Assembly (NCBI GenBank): GCA_010093605.1
Contig: MU004181.1
Location: forward strand, 1,798,001-1,862,000
DNA: 64,000 bases
Source of the DNA: Lophium mytilinum
Taxonomy: Eukaryota > Ascomycota > Dothideomycetes > Mytilinidiales > Mytilinidiaceae
Direction: 5' to 3'
Shown: positions 30,426-41,405 of the stretch, piece after piece
Layout: each line of letters begins with the position of its first letter
How positions within the stretch are numbered: position 1 is the first letter of the stretch
The notes under the pieces: generated by a model
The model's database searches: none
The model's input: the letters and a program-made list of their open reading frames with translations, nothing else
What the model was told of the DNA's origin: nothing
Made by a program: the position numbers and the translations under genes

Positions 30426-32707
30426 CTAGAATCCCAAAAATACCGCAGCAATTGAAACAGCGGTGCAAATGACCCAGCCGTACCCTAATTGTGCCGCCGT
30501 GTTAGGAACTGGCAGAGGCGGCATACTCGAGCTCGTCCCTGGTGTGAACGCGTTGACCTCTAATGATTGCACACCTCCTTTCACACTTTCCAACGGAGCG
30601 ACGAAAGCCATCTGGCTCCAGCTAAACAGTTTATTCCGGCCTCCAAACACGAACACCTCAAAACGCCCCACAAAAGTCCCGTTAATCCACACTCTTGACC
30701 CTCCTATCACGTCACCGGTAACGACGACATCGGCTGGGACGGCCACAGTGACCGGCTTGTGCGTCGAGCTGGTAAGATTCGTCCAAATGCGCCCAGGCAT
30801 GCCCGGATCAAAGCCATCGGCAATATCGGTGGAGCGGAGCGGATAATCCCATCCATCGGAAGTGGTGAAAACCAGCGTCCCATTTCCAGATAGTGAGAGA
30901 GTCGTGTCAGGGCCCGATAAAGTGAAGGGGCCAGTGACGGAGAGCGAGAGGGAGTAGTTCATGCCTTTGCTACCCTGTCCAAGCGCCACCGATCCATTGT
31001 CAGAAGCCGACCGGGCCCACGAAAAGAGAGAGGTGGAGGCACTGTTTTCGCCAGGGAGCTTTCTATCGAGATTCTGGCCAGGGGCGTGAGAAGAGAGGAA
31101 CTCAATCGAGGCGTCTGAAGTCACTGGAATAATTGCCGGCCCTCGTGATCCTGACCAAGCCTTTGCTCCTACAATTGGGATACCCTTACGTAGGGCGTAA
31201 TATGCCTCCAGCTGGGTGGTAGCGTCTGCGCCGTTGTCATTCCACGCGGCCATGATGGCACCTTTGTTTCCCGATGCAGTGCTTGAAAGCTGCTCTGTCG
31301 TGTTGACGTAGTTGAATAAGGCGGGATTCCACTGCAAGTCTCGCTCGTTCGCAAAGTTCAAGACGCGGGATACGTTATAAAACTGTGGATATGGAGCGGG
31401 GTTGATGGGCGTGTGGTCATTCTTGAGGGACATGTAGGCCCACCAATCTTCGGAATTGATGAGTTGATATCCGTCGTTCTGCAGCTCAACAGGATCCGAC
31501 TCTCCGTATTGCCAATGCTGTATAATGATGTCTTGTGAGATGGTTACGTTTTTCGAGGGTTCGTTGGTGCCCCAAATCCGGATCTTCTTGCCAGATGTAG
31601 AGTTGACGAAATCAGACATTTCATTTACGAATCGAATGTAGTCATCTGCGAGTGTGGAGTCGTACTCGTCAGCACCAATATGGACCTCCTTCATTTGGAA
31701 CCATGGAAGAAACTCGGCCCATAGGCTCTTGACTGTGGGAATACTTTCGGGGTGCGTTAGATTAAGGAGATCTTTTGACGCCAACGCAAGTTCTGGCTTC
31801 CATTTGGTGATGGAAAGGCAGTGACCAGGAGCTTCAATCTCTGGTATAACGGTCACACCTCTTTGCGCACAATGCTTTTGGAAATCTTCAAACTCAGCCC
31901 GGGAGAGAGTTTCATTTGGTCTCTGCACGATCCCTTGAAGGTCAGGGTTTTCTGGGTATAACGACTGCACGCGAGGGTACAACATTAGTAATGTTGGAGC
32001 AAGTGGAAGTTGACACATACGAATTGACTGTAAACTAAGTTCCACGTCTCGTTGTGGCCGCGATTTAATGGGTAGTTGTCACTGGCGTGATAGTGGAATT
32101 CTGACATCTTAAAGAATGATGCATATGTGCATAGGTCCTTCAAAAAGGACGGCGCGTACCATTTCCTTCCCGCATCTAGCATGAATCCTCTAGTCGAGTA
32201 CGCAGGAGCGTCGGAGATCTTTCCAGCCGGAATCGAAGACCCATTCGCAAGGAGAATCTGCTGGAGGAGCGTTCGCGTTCCCCACCACATCCCACGAGCG
32301 CCTTGTCCTCTTATGAAGACGCTAGAGCCTTGCACTTCGAGCTCGTATCCTTCCTCGGTGACAACTCCATTCTCATAAGTCAAGCCAGAAAAATTTCCCC
32401 CAAGTGAGCCGAGGTATATCCCAGATCCATTCGTGGGCAGCACTCCAATGCGTTGAAGGGTCCAGTTCGTCCCGGTAATCTGCTCGAGGTCTTCGAGGAA
32501 CGTCTCTGCAAACTCGTAGGCGGAAGGCGGAATAAGTGTCAAGCCTCCGGTATCAACATGAGAGGCAAATGTGCTCTCGATATAGATAGTTTTAGCTGAT
32601 GAAGCGATAGAGAAGGCGCCAGTCGAAGCGTTGCGGCTCCATTGAACTGGCGACAGGGCCTGCAGAGCAGATACGGCGGAAACAAGGACCGAGAGAATCA
32701 GCAGCAT
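30426..32707 (-). CDS. Glycoside hydrolase family 20 beta-N-acetylhexosaminidase-like, surface-anchored
   Basis: Removes terminal GlcNAc/GalNAc in most members, using substrate-assisted catalysis. Exons 32021..32707 and 30426..31964 (intron 56 bp, phase 0) give 741 aa. Signal peptide MLLILSVLVSAVSALQA. The GH20 N-terminal domain is followed by the barrel: RGFMLDAGRKWY, FHYHASDNYPLN, VIPEIEAPGH, and the Asp-Glu catalytic pair in VHIGADEYDS. Many N-glycosylation sites. The C-terminal beta-rich half is unusual in length, and the last 25 residues are hydrophobic (VICTAVSIAAVFLGF) after a Ser/Pro stretch, as in GPI-anchored or tail-anchored wall enzymes. HYHASDN stands where many members have HxTDDQ-type residues, so specificity may differ. 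Confidence 0.9.
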
Positions 32708-33557
32708 GATGGTGTGACAAAGTATTCGAAGGTGGGCGAAACCTGCACTTTATCATGGTGATAGTGATATTGGGGTGCATCGTCTTAGATTCTGAGGCCA
32801 CGATAAAGGGCTACACAATATTGTAACCGGGACATTGGGACGATCTGCGGTCCGAGGTGGTAAAGCACCTTATCAAGTGCGGAGCATACTTATCTCCAGG
32901 TTCCCCTCCAGCGGGATGTAACCTTTCAGAGAGCCAAGAGATTGTGGGAAGGCATCGCGAAAGAAAACAATACTTACTCGCGAAGAGTGGGATAGCAGTC
33001 AGTAGCTCCATCTGGGGAGTCAACAGTTACATCGCTCTCCTATGGCCGTCTCTTGCCTCGGGTAGCAGCATCCTCGATCATAGACGACCACGGATGCTAC
33101 TCGCGAGGGAGACGATGCATGTCAGTCATGTCGCCGACAGATGTGTAGCGGCGATGCTGATGCAAAGCGGCATGGATTTGTATCAGCGAACGTACACGGC
33201 CGCTCCGGGGATGCGAGAAAGCGCCATGAGCACGGACCGAAGATCAGTGATGCGAGTCACGTGACATGTACAAAAGAGTCACCCGGAGCATAGAGTATCT
33301 ATGTAACCCTATCCATGCTTTTCTGCTATTCTGGATGGTACCTTGAAGGTGCCTCGAGAGATCAGACGCGAAATGTTATTGGTTCGAAATCAATATGCGC
33401 TGACGTTCACCAGCACTTGAAACAGTGTAATATTTCACAACCTCTCTCCCATGTTACAAGATAAGTTGGCATCTCGGAAAGCTAATAGCACAAATCATAT
33501 TCAGACAGCCATGTCCTAGAAATTTCACGCCAACAACTAATCTGTAGCGGTGCTAAT
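32708..33557. other. Intergenic upstream of GH20
   Basis: An open plus frame at 32857-33264 begins at GTG and has no family signal. A palindromic GTCACGTGAC (E-box type) lies at about 33256-33265. No gene called. Confidence 0.45.
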
Positions 33558-34540
33558 TCAACCGCTCTCCTTGATGACCTGATCCATCGTTTTCACATAC
33601 TCTTCCACTTCCTTCGCTCCCTGTAACGTAAAATCTCTCCTCCTTCCCTCAAAGACTATATACGGCACCGAATCAACCCCATTTCCAGTCTGCTCTCTTA
33701 TCAACATCTTAACATCCTGCAAGCCCTCATACTCATCCTCCACAAACGCCTTCGCCTCAGCCTCATCAACCCCAGCCGCAGCAGCCGCAGCAAGAAGCGT
33801 CTTCTCCTCCGAAGGATGCCGCTCCTGTTCAAAGTACTGGCTATAAAGCGCTATCTCTCCCCTCATCAGCCCCGTTCCACCACATCCATCTTGCCCCACT
33901 CCCGCTGGGGGGGGCGCACTCACATTCAACAGCCTTCCTAGCCGCCTCCTCGCCCTTAGTCTCCTGCACCCACTGTACCACCCTATGCGCATCGATCGTG
34001 TTGGCCACGGTCCCGCCAAATTTGAACTCGATGCCACTACTCTTCCCGTACGCGCTCATCACGCTCGTGTACATCTTCATCTTCTCCTCTGAGTCGCCGT
34101 ATTTGCTCTTCTTGTACCATTCGTACTTGTCCTCGCCCGCCTTTGAGGCCTCGGGGTAGAGTTGGTATGGGAAGATTTTTAGTGTGAAATTGACGGGGGG
34201 AGGCGGGGAGCGGGAGCGGAGTTGGTCCAGGGCAGTGGTTAGACGGCGGAGGGCTAGGTATGTCCTGGACAGCTGTTAGATGGGCGGGAAGGATGTGACG
34301 TTGGGGGGGAGGGGGGGGGGTTTATGGAGCGTTTGTGTAGACAGGAATTTGCAGGAGATGACTTGAATCAGATGCCACTAAGGAGAAGTTCGTGGAAAGT
34401 GGATGCATCTACTGAGTGAAGCGCGTCCAGAGAGCTAGGTCTCCGCAAGGGGCAGACCGCAAATAAAACGGGGCTATGGGGTTCAATTACCAAGGACATA
34501 TTGTATCCAGCGTGAAAGAGATTTGAGAGTCGTAAGTCAT
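33558..34540 (-). CDS. DSBA-like thioredoxin-fold oxidoreductase (FrnE/HCCA type)
   Basis: Exons 34491..34540, 33924..34264 and 33558..33850 give 227 aa. The first exon (MTYDSQISFTLDTICPW) is recovered by phase and motif; splicing joins it to TYLALRRLTTALDQ, giving the active-site motif CPWT. Later family features: FTLKIFPYQLYPEA, NTIDAHRVVQWVQETKG, ESLYSQYFEQERHPS, VDSVPYIVFEGRR, LQGAKEVEEYV. The second Cys of CPWC is Thr, as in several eukaryotic members, so disulphide exchange is doubtful; isomerase or glutathione-dependent roles are alternatives. Intron 1 is long for this window (226 bp) and holds a G/C homopolymer tract; intron 2 also starts beside a C run. Confidence 0.88.
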
Positions 34541-35154
34541 GACGATTGAATGCAGAGAGGGAACGTGAACTGTGGAGTATAACTTTTTATTGACCTTGGA
34601 CTACAAGGAGTCAATTACAGACCAAGTGTGACTGGGTTGAACATCCTTGAGGAACTTCTTTGATCTGGACCCCGCAGCGGACCTGCGGCTCTTTCGTCAC
34701 ATGCGGGGTTGGCATTTGATATGCGCTAGTCCACAATGTTTACTTTTTTCAATTACTTGCCCCATCTTATTGGTGGGCTCCTTACTTTATTTGAACTTCC
34801 AATCAGTATACCTTAGTTCCACGACTTCAAGTGCCTCATTTGTTGTTGTGAGCGTCAGCGACTTCTGAGACTGAGACCGAGTAACACATCGAAATGCTTT
34901 CTAATTGGTTGAGTGAGTGGTAGCACGTGACATCTGCAGATGTGTCTGTGGAGCTTCAGTGAGTTCTGAAACATTTGAATAAAATTAAAGTCCATTGTTT
35001 GGAGCAGCTGTTAAACTCGAAAGGCGACTTCAGATAATGTCAGGGGGGTGTAGGTGGTTTCCTAGCGCCGAACGACACGCTTGAACTCTTATGCTTAGTC
35101 TATTCGGAGCCTAGCAGCTATCCTCAACAATCAAATACCAGCCCGAGTAGTAGA
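34541..35154. other. Intergenic, no supported gene
   Basis: About 610 bp between the DSBA-like start and the permease stop. A 73-codon plus frame (34647-34868) has no ATG or family signal. Confidence 0.4.
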
Positions 35155-36847
35155 TCAGCGACCTGTATACTTCTTCTCCACGACCCTCGCCACAGGATAC
35201 ACGATCAACGTAAACACCGCGCTTAGATAGATGCCCACATCGCCTCCAAACCCACCGAACTTAGCCGCAATAGGACCAATGTACCAAGTTTGAGCCTATG
35301 CACAATATTAGCCCAGTCATTACTAATGTTCGTATGCTTGAACTTAATAAATCCTTGAACCTACCATTCCAGTGACACCGCCCGCAAGATACCCAGTCAA
35401 CAGCGCAAGCACCGCGGCAGCGCCCCATGGCAGCCCCTGCGGCTTATCCCACACGGTGAGGTCGTAGCCAGAGCGTTTACGGAAGAATTGGTCTTCAATA
35501 AGGAGGATAATCGTGAAGCTGACTGTCCAGTAACCGAGCAAGCTGACGAAGTTCGAGACGATGGTGGAGAGGTGCTCCTGGCCGGCAATGGCGAGGACGG
35601 CGATTACGATGACGAATAGCAGCGACCAGATCAGCCGCGGCACGGCGTGGAAATAGTGGCCGAGGAGTTGGAGCGAGAGACCCGAGGAATAGTTGATGGC
35701 GATGTTGTTGCCAAGCACGGAGAAGGTGAGCATAACGAGGCAGAACTTGGACCAGCCAACGGGGTGGTAGATTTCATAGATCAAGCCACCGAGACCGTGG
35801 TTGCCATAAGCATCGGCGTAAGGGGGATACGCGGCGGATATCGCCGCGTTACCGAGACAGCAGCCTATGACCACAGAGAAGGAGGTGGGAAGGACAATGC
35901 CCCACCAGGTAAGGGTGAAGACTTTCCATGTCGGGGTGTCAGCGGGAAAGTTGCAGTAGTAGTCGGCTGCTATACTGCACCAACCAGAGGCGTTGGAGAA
36001 GTTGATAGACAGGATAGTCAAGAAATTGGCGGCGAATGCGGTACCAGAGCTGCCATCTAGTCCTGGGATGCTGGGATCAACATGCGGCGCTGCTTGGCCG
36101 ATGAGCACGCAAAGGAGGATGAAGGTTCCAATCCATGAGTACTTCTCAAACGAGTGGATGACTTTGAATCCAAAAACGCAAAGAACGTAGGAGATGACTG
36201 CTATGATCACGATGCCGACCGTGATAGACATAGTGTAGTCGCTCACTGCGTTGAGGATCTGACCAACGACGACATAGTTGACAACAGCGAAGCCGCCTCC
36301 GACGACGACATTGAGGACGGAGCAGAGCTTTGCGCCCCAGAAGCCGAAGGAGTAGCGGGAGGTTGCGATTTGACGGAGGCCAAGCTATCCATATACAATT
36401 AGTGCATCGTCCGGGCTAGCGTTTGGATGTTGTAACTACCTTTGGGCCCAAGGTTCCGGTGAAGGCAGTGCACAGTGCTCCAAGCATAGTTCCCACTACG
36501 CTGGCAGCAATGGACTGATTGAGCGACAGGCCGAACTCAGGGCCGAGCAGCCCCAATGGAACAACTCCGACGTGAACATTGAGCGACCACCACATCAAGA
36601 AGATGTTCCAGATGGAGGGAGGCTGCTTCTTTTCCTCTGGGATACGGTCCACGCCCTGTGTCTCAATGCCCATCTTGTTGTCGAGCCACTCCTCTCCCTT
36701 TTTCAGGGCTCGAAGAACGGGGTTGCGACTCTGGATCTCCTTTGCACGGCGTATCTCTTCGATAGATGCATCGTCAAATTCGGGCGCGCTCACAACTGCG
36801 GGCCCTTTGGCAGCTTCTGCATCGAGGTTCTCCTTTTCGTAATCCAT
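35155..36847 (-). CDS. NCS1-family nucleobase/cation permease (Fcy2-like)
   Basis: Plasma-membrane proton symporter for purines, cytosine or related compounds. Exons 36440..36847, 35365..36384 and 35155..35295 (introns 55 and 69 bp, phase 0) give 522 aa. Start MDYEKENLDAEA at the first ATG; upstream frame begins at TTG. Family signals: NIFLMWWSLNVHVGVVPLGL in TM1, FGLSLNQSIAASVVGTMLGA in TM2, GPKLGLRQIATSRYSFGFWG after the first splice, then ten further hydrophobic segments. The last exon ends VYPVARVVEKKYTGR. The MWWSLNxH signature places it with the fungal Fcy-type branch rather than the Fur branch. Confidence 0.92.
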
Positions 36848-37973
36848 CTTCCAAGAGAGCAAATGGCGATGGCAGAGGTTGTTCAATGTCTCTGACGCGT
36901 ATTGGAGGGGTAGAGGCGAGGATTAAAGTGTGCAGCCGAGCGAGCTGATAACGATACACTGCTGGAGGTTCGATGGGGTCGCTTGGAGGGCTGAAATGGT
37001 GAATGTCTCCACTTGCGAATCCTCTCCCTTGCGGCTAATCGCACAGTGTCGATGAGATGGATGATCCGGCAAGAAAGGACAACGGGAGAAGCAACAGTGG
37101 AATGCGCCTCAGCGTAATTGAAGTATGAGCTTGCACCTACAGCTAATCTTCCCAGAGACGGAGGTGGCCGTACTTATCAACCGGCAACCGCGAAGGGCAG
37201 ATAACGAGGGCACGCATGTTTGGGTGAGCGACCTTCTGGAACGCTTTCCAACATTCCGCTGCAGTGCTAGCGCGTAGGGGACTGCGAGATCAACCTGGGC
37301 ACCTTCTTGTTTGAGCAGGGTTCCGTCGAGGATCACGGTGGGAGATACCGGGTGATTGGTACGGGGATGCAGACGCCCCACGATACGGCCCTGGTGCCCT
37401 TGGGGCCATCAAGCGGGAAGCTGGAGAAGGAAGCTGGCGAGGGACAAGCTCGGTGCCACGCTCGCTAAGCTTCCTTAAGAAGCTTGCATGGGGCAAAGGC
37501 AAATCATCTCGGGCAGAGCATGCTTGGAGCCGCCGATGGGGCGCTTGGCTGAGGCTTGTAGATTGCGAGTGGGGGCAAACAGACGATTTGTGTACTAAGT
37601 CCGTGCGCGTTTCGAGGCCACCTATGCCTTCAGAGCTTGGGCTTGAAGTGGTGGATACCGGAACTGCCGATGGCTACGCTGAGGAAAACGTCAGTCTTTC
37701 CTGGGGCGCGTAGAATACCCTCAGTTTGGAACGCGCAACATCACTCATTCATCACAGATACATAACCCATGTGTTGGTTTTCTCCGTCACTGCAGCACAG
37801 CAAGAAGAGGTTTCTAGAGTAACGTTATACATAGTAACAGGTTCCGATCACATGTTGCCGCTATCAGGGTATATTCCAGAACTGTGACAAATTCCCCTTC
37901 CTTTTAACACCATGCCAAATCTCACAACGTCAATTCTTTGTCCACGTCAATAGTTCTGCCAAATTCAATTCCA
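36848..37973. other. Intergenic, no supported gene
   Basis: 1.1 kb holding the permease promoter and the 3' flank of the OrsD-like gene. Short frames around 37109-37713 overlap on both strands and show no family signal. Confidence 0.4.
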
Positions 37974-39440
37974 TCAATGCCTATCCTCTCGACCTATAAG
38001 ATCCCCGACTAATCTATGAACAGAGCTGTCATCAGGAAGATACCCCCTAATCTGCCGTAGCAACATCGTCGCCGAGCCTTTCAAGAACCAGCAGTGACGC
38101 TCAGCTCTTTCGACCAATAACAACCAATGAGCGAATACGATAAGCGCAGCGGGATTCCTGTGCCACACCATCTGGTTGAAGTGATCCGATAGCCTTCGGG
38201 GCCTTGACCACGACGCCATCCCCGTCCATACCGCCTCCACATCATCGGACGCGTAGCTCAAGGAGCAGCATTCGACGAGTGCATCGATAGCCGAAAGTGT
38301 TGCAAAGAAGTCCAGGGCATTGTCTGGCTTTTCTAGTGCCTCTGCCATGCGGTATGGGAGAGCACGGAAGCGATCTAGTAGCGCTGAGGGCACATTACCG
38401 GAGACTGCAGCATCTGAGCTTCCCTCGGGCATGTCATCGCTGCTGAATGCGGAGTGTAGAGCGAGGTTGGGGTCAGCACAGCCTTGAACAGTCGTCGTGA
38501 ATGACTGCAAATCAAAAGCCGTTGGCTCCGGGATCAATCCTTGACTGAGCGCTGGTATTTCAGATGTCCAGTGGCAGCAACGTTGAATGCAAATCATCTG
38601 CGCGCCCGCTGACTTCGCTTCCTCGAGTCCGGCCACACTAGGACTCTGTAGTACATCTCCCCATCCAGCATAGAATTCCTGAAGAAACCACTCTGAGCGC
38701 TCCCGGTGCACTTGCTTGGTCGTCTCGTCGCTTGGAAGCACCGCTAGATGACTTGCAGAGATAGCCAGCAGACCGCACATCAGCCAACGCTGTTGCAGAG
38801 CACGGGCAACCACGTCTAACTGCCAATACATCGCAGGCTCGTGATTTCCGGTGGGAAGCGTGAGACTCGTCGCGGTCGTAAAATGATGAAAGTATTTCAG
38901 CGTCTCTAGGTCCAGATCGTACCGAGGGCCTGGAGGGGGTACGGACGCCGGTGTAGGAACGAGGTCAAGATCATGCCGTTGCGCAACCATTCCTTCGCCA
39001 GTGACCAGCGGCTCGGGTGACGCGACCTCGAAATACTTGACTTTAGTTCCGCGGAAGAACGTCTGAAGGTTGACGGAACGGGCACAGGAATCGGGAGGGT
39101 CGCTCACGCCGTGACTCTCGCTCCAATGACGTCTCATCCGCTTAGAGCTGGCACAGAGACTTTCACAGCCCGTGGCTGTACATCTGTAGCCCGAGATGAC
39201 GGGAAGTCCTGCAACGGGCGGAAAACCCGCTGGCGGAAGCTGCACATCGTCCGGTTCTACAAGCTGGAGTTCAGCGATGGAGGATAGCAAGCGCTGTCTT
39301 TCTCTGCGGTAGATCTTGTGCCGGAGTAGATGGCTTCCCAAGGCGCTTTTCTGAATCGCGTACTTGCATTCTCGACAGATTAGCACACTGTGCTTTGCAT
39401 CATATTCGAGTAGATCATTTGTCCCGAACGTTACGGCCAT
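37974..39440 (-). CDS. OrsD-like (DUF3505) zinc-finger regulator
   Basis: Intronless, 488 aa, start MAVTFGTNDLLEYD at a confirmed ATG. The N-terminus has the DUF3505-type cysteine/histidine element CRECKYAIQKSALGSHLLRH and a second C2H2-like element, CTATGCESLC with HWSESH. The middle and C-terminus resemble the regulatory part of fungal zinc-cluster factors: TLKYFHHFTTATSLTLP, MCGLLAISASHLAVL, and the end ALIVFAHWLLLVERAERHCW. The family includes OrsD of the orsellinic acid cluster, but most members have no known target. It is divergent from the reductase at 40.1 kb, which may be its target. Confidence 0.85.
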   Translation of the reverse strand: MAVTFGTNDLLEYDAKHSVLICRECKYAIQKSALGSHLLRHKIYRRERQRLLSSIAELQLVEPDDVQLPPAGFPPVAGLPVISGYRCTATGCESLCASSKRMRRHWSESHGVSDPPDSCARSVNLQTFFRGTKVKYFEVASPEPLVTGEGMVAQRHDLDLVPTPASVPPPGPRYDLDLETLKYFHHFTTATSLTLPTGNHEPAMYWQLDVVARALQQRWLMCGLLAISASHLAVLPSDETTKQVHRERSEWFLQEFYAGWGDVLQSPSVAGLEEAKSAGAQMICIQRCCHWTSEIPALSQGLIPEPTAFDLQSFTTTVQGCADPNLALHSAFSSDDMPEGSSDAAVSGNVPSALLDRFRALPYRMAEALEKPDNALDFFATLSAIDALVECCSLSYASDDVEAVWTGMASWSRPRRLSDHFNQMVWHRNPAALIVFAHWLLLVERAERHCWFLKGSATMLLRQIRGYLPDDSSVHRLVGDLIGREDRH

Positions 39441-40118
39441 GTTGCGTGGTAGGTTGCGTTGAACATAGAGTATTTCAACACCGTCTGAGGTGGCCCGGAA
39501 AGCTATCAGACTTGCTAGAATTGTTGTGATACAGCTTAAAACAGCGTACCAGAGGACCTCATACGATGCTTGGAGAGAGTACGGTAGCCCAAAGAGAGGA
39601 CGTGCTGCAGGATGTGAAATTTGGACCGGACTGCGTCTTTATATTCAACAGACCCTGTGAATGCTGCAAAAGGTGCATCCAAAGCTTAACGTGAGTATGC
39701 CGGCCATGAGAAGTAGGAAAAACTTGTGGTGTAAGGAGGATGGGTGAGAAAGAGACGTAGATGATGTTGGAGGACTGAAGGAATTGAGACGACTTCTGAT
39801 TGGCTGCAAGCCCTTAGTCTAAGGCACTCCGCGTGTTATAAAGCATCCCCGAGGTCGCTTAAATACACGATATGAGGTTCTGAGTACCTCACAATGCCAT
39901 TGCCTCAACAGTTACAAATAGGAGCAATTTTCGGTCGGCTTTGAAATCCTACTGTTGCGGCAACCATGCTGCAAAAGCCGAAGTTAGCCTCTCTATTGAG
40001 GACATTTCTAGATATATAAAGAGGTACCGGTCTTCTCTGCTGTTTCCTTACTACATCTTCTCTGTTGAAAATCATTTCTCTATCTATTCTCCAATTACGT
40101 CCGAAACCAACACTGAGA
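39441..40118. promoter_or_regulatory. Divergent promoter region of the OrsD-like gene and the reductase
   Basis: 678 bp. TATAAA-like sequence at about 40014-40020 (GATATATAAAGAGG) lies 100 bp upstream of the reductase ATG. No repeated factor site was noticed. Confidence 0.45.
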
Positions 40119-41233
40119 ATGGTATCAAACCAAGCGGCATGGCTCCACAAAGCCAACACTTCTCTGGTGGTGGGCGAAGCACCAATGCCGACCGCTGGTC
40201 CCGACGAACTCGTCGTTAAGAACGCTGCTGTTGCCATCAATCCCCTGGACTGCCACATGCAGAAGGCCGGTGTCTTCGTCCAGCAATGGCCCGCTATATT
40301 CGGTTGCGACGTAGCCGGCGAAGTCCATGAAGTCGGATCAGAGGTGCAGGGACGCTTCAAGAAAGGGGATCGCGTCATTGGGTGAGGCCCCCTCCACGGC
40401 TTCCTGCCCTTAAATGATACACGCAGACTAATGAAGCTATTATAAATAGACACGCGATCAACCTAGTCAGTGGCCGACCTCAGGACGGGGCGTACGCTCT
40501 ATACACAGTCGTGCCGGCGAACAAAGCCGCCATCCTCCCCGATGCTATCTCGTTCACAGACGGAGTCGTGGTGCCCTTCGCCTTGGAAGCAGCTGTATGC
40601 ACGCTCTCGCTCAAACAGCCCGGCATCGCAATGCCCGGCGTGGCCACACCTGCTCTCGGCCTGCCCTACCCCTCGCTAGAGCCCACCTTGTCGTCGAACA
40701 AAACGCTCGTCGTATACGGCGGCTCTTCTTCAGTCGGCTCCATGACGACCCAGCTAGCAACAGCAGCAGGTATCAAAGTCATCTCCATCACCAGCGCGCG
40801 CAACTTCGAGATGTGTAAGAGCTGCGGCGCGGCCGAGGTCTTCGACTACCACGACCCCTCGTTCGCTCAGAACGTCGTCGAAGCAGTCACCAAGTCCGGT
40901 CAAGAATTCGTTGGCATCTTCGACGCTATCTCCACGCCAACGACGTATGCGGACGACCTTGCTATCCTCGCCAAACTAGGCGGAGGCCATCTTGCCTGCG
41001 TGCATCCCCCGCCCGACAGCATTCCGGAGAATGTAACAGCGGGCATGATTTTCGCCGTGGACGACATCGCTACTCCCGTTTGGAGGGACTATGTAACGCC
41101 CGCGTTGCAGGTGGGGAAGCTGAAGTGCCTTCCGCCCACGTTTGTCGTCGGGAAGGGCTTGGAGATTATTCAGGAGGCGCTAAAGAAGTGCGAAGCTGGT
41201 GTCAGTGCCACTAAACTGGTAGTAGAGCTGTAA
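40119..41233 (+). CDS. Medium-chain dehydrogenase/reductase, trans-acting enoyl-reductase-like
   Basis: NAD(P)H-dependent reductase of the zinc-free alcohol-dehydrogenase branch. Exons 40119..40381 and 40450..41233 (intron 68 bp, phase 2) give 348 aa. GroES-like N-terminus: VAINPLDCHMQ and FGCDVAGEVHEVGSEVQGRF, with GDRVIGHAINL crossing the intron. Nucleotide-binding motif in TLVVYGGSSSVGSMTTQLA. The end LPPTFVVGKGLEIIQEALKK is typical of fungal PKS-linked enoyl reductases (LovC-type) and of their many stand-alone relatives. The structural zinc cysteines are absent. No polyketide synthase is present here, so the substrate is open. Confidence 0.9.
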
Positions 41234-41405
41234 ATACCGATTTAGCCTCGCTCGAGGTGCCTTCACCCAGCTTACCGGTGATTCAACATGCTAGAAGGCG
41301 GGATTTGATAAGAAAGAGAGGGACAACCTCACGCAATGGCAGGAAGGATAATTGGGTATATGTTGTTTGCTTCATTGGAGCATGTCTAACTTATTCTTCA
41401 AAGAA

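Noticed and set aside
32857-33264. 135-codon plus frame upstream of GH20
   Set aside because: Begins with GTG, no family signal, and lies in the GH20 promoter region.
33376-33386. GGTTCGAAATC, resembling a tRNA T-loop
   Set aside because: No matching acceptor, anticodon or D arms could be paired around it.
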